Origin: Dehalococcoidia bacterium
GTDB taxonomy: Bacteria; Chloroflexota; Dehalococcoidia; GIF9; AB-539-J10
Direction of reading: 5' to 3'
DNA: 8,173 nucleotides
Assembly (NCBI GenBank): GCA_029857995.1
Contig: JAOUFZ010000071.1
Coordinates: forward strand, 1-8,173
Positions 6,822-8,173 of this stretch are shown one piece after another. The position numbers and the translations under genes were made by a program. The notes under the pieces are model-generated. The model was not told the origin of the DNA and ran no database searches. It worked only from the letters and a program-made list of their open reading frames with translations. The stretch's first letter is position 1, and every line of letters begins with the position of its first letter.

Positions 6822-6828
6822 CAACGAG

Positions 6829-7140
6829 ATGCCTAAAGAAATCACCAGCAGTGTAGAAGCGCTCGAGGTCGAAGCCGAAAAGATACTCGCAGAGGCAAAG
6901 ACCAGAGCCAGTGAAATTGTCCTCGAAGCTAAGGAGAAGGCCAAGAAAATGCTTTCTTCTCAGTTGCCGTTAGATGAGGTGAAAACTGAGTGTGAGAAGA
7001 TTATAAGCAAAGCCAGGGCGGAAGCCGATAAGAAAATCAAAGATTCTGAGAAGAGAGCTGCCGAAATCAACATCAATGCCGATAAGAAAGTAAAGGAGAT
7101 TACGGAGCTCGTCGTTAATATTGTCAGGGGGAAAAGCTGA
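6829..7140 (+). CDS. ntpF: V/A-type ATPase peripheral stalk subunit H (G-like, NtpF)
   Basis: A 103-residue, highly charged protein that is helical almost throughout, rich in Ala, Glu and Lys with heptad patterning (EVEAEKILAEAKTRASEIV, then ARAEADKKIKDSEKRAAEIN). This composition, length and position just before subunit I match the archaeal AhaH / Enterococcus NtpF / eukaryotic G subunit. That subunit pairs with subunit E to form the peripheral stalk tying the catalytic head to the membrane stator. A break with Pro at residue 47 (SSQLPLDEV) may hinge two coiled-coil segments. It has a strong SD and is the first gene of the rightward operon. The sequence itself is low-complexity, so the call rests partly on its neighbour. 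Confidence 0.82.
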   Translation: MPKEITSSVEALEVEAEKILAEAKTRASEIVLEAKEKAKKMLSSQLPLDEVKTECEKIISKARAEADKKIKDSEKRAAEININADKKVKEITELVVNIVRGKS

Positions 7141-7141
7141 C

Positions 7142-8173
7142 GTGCTACCTCTAGTCGTCAATACACCTGACCCTATGGCTAAAGTAAGGGTAATAACTCC
7201 CAAGGATTACTCCGCCAAGACCCTCAAGGCTTTGCATAGCGCTGGCGTGCTTCATGTTGAGGAAAGCGAAGAGCTAAAGCCTGTGGACAAAGAAGCAATT
7301 GAACGGGAAAGAAGGGAAATCGGTGAATTACTAACCAGCATTAACGATGCATTGTCTTATATACCAAAGGGAGAGCGAGTGTCGCTGGGAGAGGATGTGG
7401 AGGTCATATATAGCAGGCCCCTCGACGAAATCGACAGCGAAGTGAGGGCGCTATGCACCAAGCTCAGCAAAATGCACCAAATAGCAGCCAAGCTCAAAGA
7501 GAACGTTAAAGAGCTGACGGAACTGGGCAAGTATCTGGGCTCTCTAGGGCACCCGGCTGATATCAAATTACGAGATTTAAGTTTCTCCGGCAGTTACCTT
7601 TTCTCTCGAGTGTTCGTGTTTCCCAAAGAGCTATTTGAAACCCTATACACTAAACTTAGAGAGTACCTGCTCGAGAACATTGTGGTCACGATAGAAAACG
7701 AGACCGTCTTGTATGCCATTGCCAAAACTGAAGACCGGGAAACTATAGAGACTATTGTCAGGGATAGTGGGGCAAAGACTCTGCTGATACCAGAAAAAGA
7801 CTTGACTCTGAGAGAATTCCTTGAAGCAGCCAATAGTAATACCCACACTTTTGAAGAAGAACTGACAAAGCTTCAGATCGAGATTGAGAATAAGACCAGA
7901 GAGAATTTGAGGACGCTCATCCTTTTTCGCGAGGCATTATCAGCCGAAACAGAAAGGCTAGCAGTTTTGACCAGAGCCAGTGAGGCAAAATACGTCACGT
8001 TAATCGAGGGGTGGATTCCAGAAAATAATGTCGAAGATACCATTTCTGAGCTCAGGGAGAAGGTAGGCTATGTGTTTGTTGACACAAGGAAGCCGGAGCA
8101 AGCGGAGGAGCCGCCCACCAAGATGAGAAATGCAACTGCGGTCAAGCCGTTCGAAGTCATTGTGAACCTGTTT
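7142..8173 (+). CDS. ntpI: V/A-type ATPase subunit I (stator a-subunit homologue), N-terminal part
   Basis: Membrane stator subunit I carries the ion half-channels next to the rotor ring; its cytoplasmic N-terminal domain contacts the peripheral stalks. The window holds 344 codons, open to the edge. The membrane half (family length about 600-680) is outside. Features include KVRVITPKDYSAKTLKALHS with LHVEE, long coiled-coil stretches, and the conserved EGWIPE followed by an acidic linker and PPTKMRN...KPFEVIV. The start is uncertain. GTG 7142 begins one base after the subunit H stop and has AGGGGG ten bases upstream. ATG 7175 matches the usual family N-terminus (MAKVRVITP) but lacks a nearby SD. 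By the usual gene order, subunits K, E, C, F, A, B and D would follow. Confidence 0.92.
   Translation, partial: MLPLVVNTPDPMAKVRVITPKDYSAKTLKALHSAGVLHVEESEELKPVDKEAIERERREIGELLTSINDALSYIPKGERVSLGEDVEVIYSRPLDEIDSEVRALCTKLSKMHQIAAKLKENVKELTELGKYLGSLGHPADIKLRDLSFSGSYLFSRVFVFPKELFETLYTKLREYLLENIVVTIENETVLYAIAKTEDRETIETIVRDSGAKTLLIPEKDLTLREFLEAANSNTHTFEEELTKLQIEIENKTRENLRTLILFREALSAETERLAVLTRASEAKYVTLIEGWIPENNVEDTISELREKVGYVFVDTRKPEQAEEPPTKMRNATAVKPFEVIVNLF

Noticed and set aside
6622..6828. Possible riboswitch or small RNA in the 207-base intergenic region
   Set aside because: Only short palindromes and promoter-like boxes are visible; no multi-helix fold, terminator or known aptamer motif could be recognised.

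Overview
The window looks like a piece of an anaerobic bacterial chromosome of roughly 50% G+C. Gene content suggests Chloroflexota, perhaps Dehalococcoidia-like. The clues are a bacterial V/A-type ATPase operon, a ferredoxin-type DUF362 protein, a Peptidase MA-like gluzincin, and a short dispersed repeat whose translation (SRSPEQSEG) I recall as very common in Chloroflexota genomes. This assignment is an inference and was not searched.

Layout. Positions 1 to about 6600 hold a tight run of seven genes, all on the minus strand. In transcription order (right to left) they are endonuclease V (nfi), peptide chain release factor 2 (prfB), a membrane-anchored Peptidase MA-like zinc protease, radC, a DUF362 protein with two 4Fe-4S clusters, a DUF1893 protein, and a family 5 (peptide/nickel-type) ABC substrate-binding protein that runs off the left edge. 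Gaps are 11, -4, 8, 44, 76 and -4 bases, so most or all are probably one transcription unit with translational coupling at the overlaps. From about 6720 rightward a divergent operon begins, with the coiled-coil peripheral-stalk subunit (H/NtpF) and the membrane stator subunit I (NtpI, truncated at the right edge) of a V/A-type ATPase. The intergenic region 6598-6828 carries candidate sigma-70-type promoters in both directions.

The strongest points are these. prfB is not an intact simple ORF: it starts at 5884, reaches an in-frame UGA at codon 23 in the classic CTT-TGA-C context, and continues in +1 frame to give a 365-residue RF2, so autoregulatory programmed frameshifting is conserved. The protease gene contains an in-frame copy of a dispersed repeat (3631-3688) exactly in the linker between catalytic domain and transmembrane anchor. 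The nfi promoter -10 box lies seven bases before the ATG that best matches the family, which suggests a leaderless message.

I found no RNA genes, CRISPR array, insertion sequence or clear intrinsic terminator. The genes are largely recognisable housekeeping or conserved families. I see no clear evidence of a wholly new system; the least understood part is the DUF362-DUF1893-transporter end of the minus-strand cluster.
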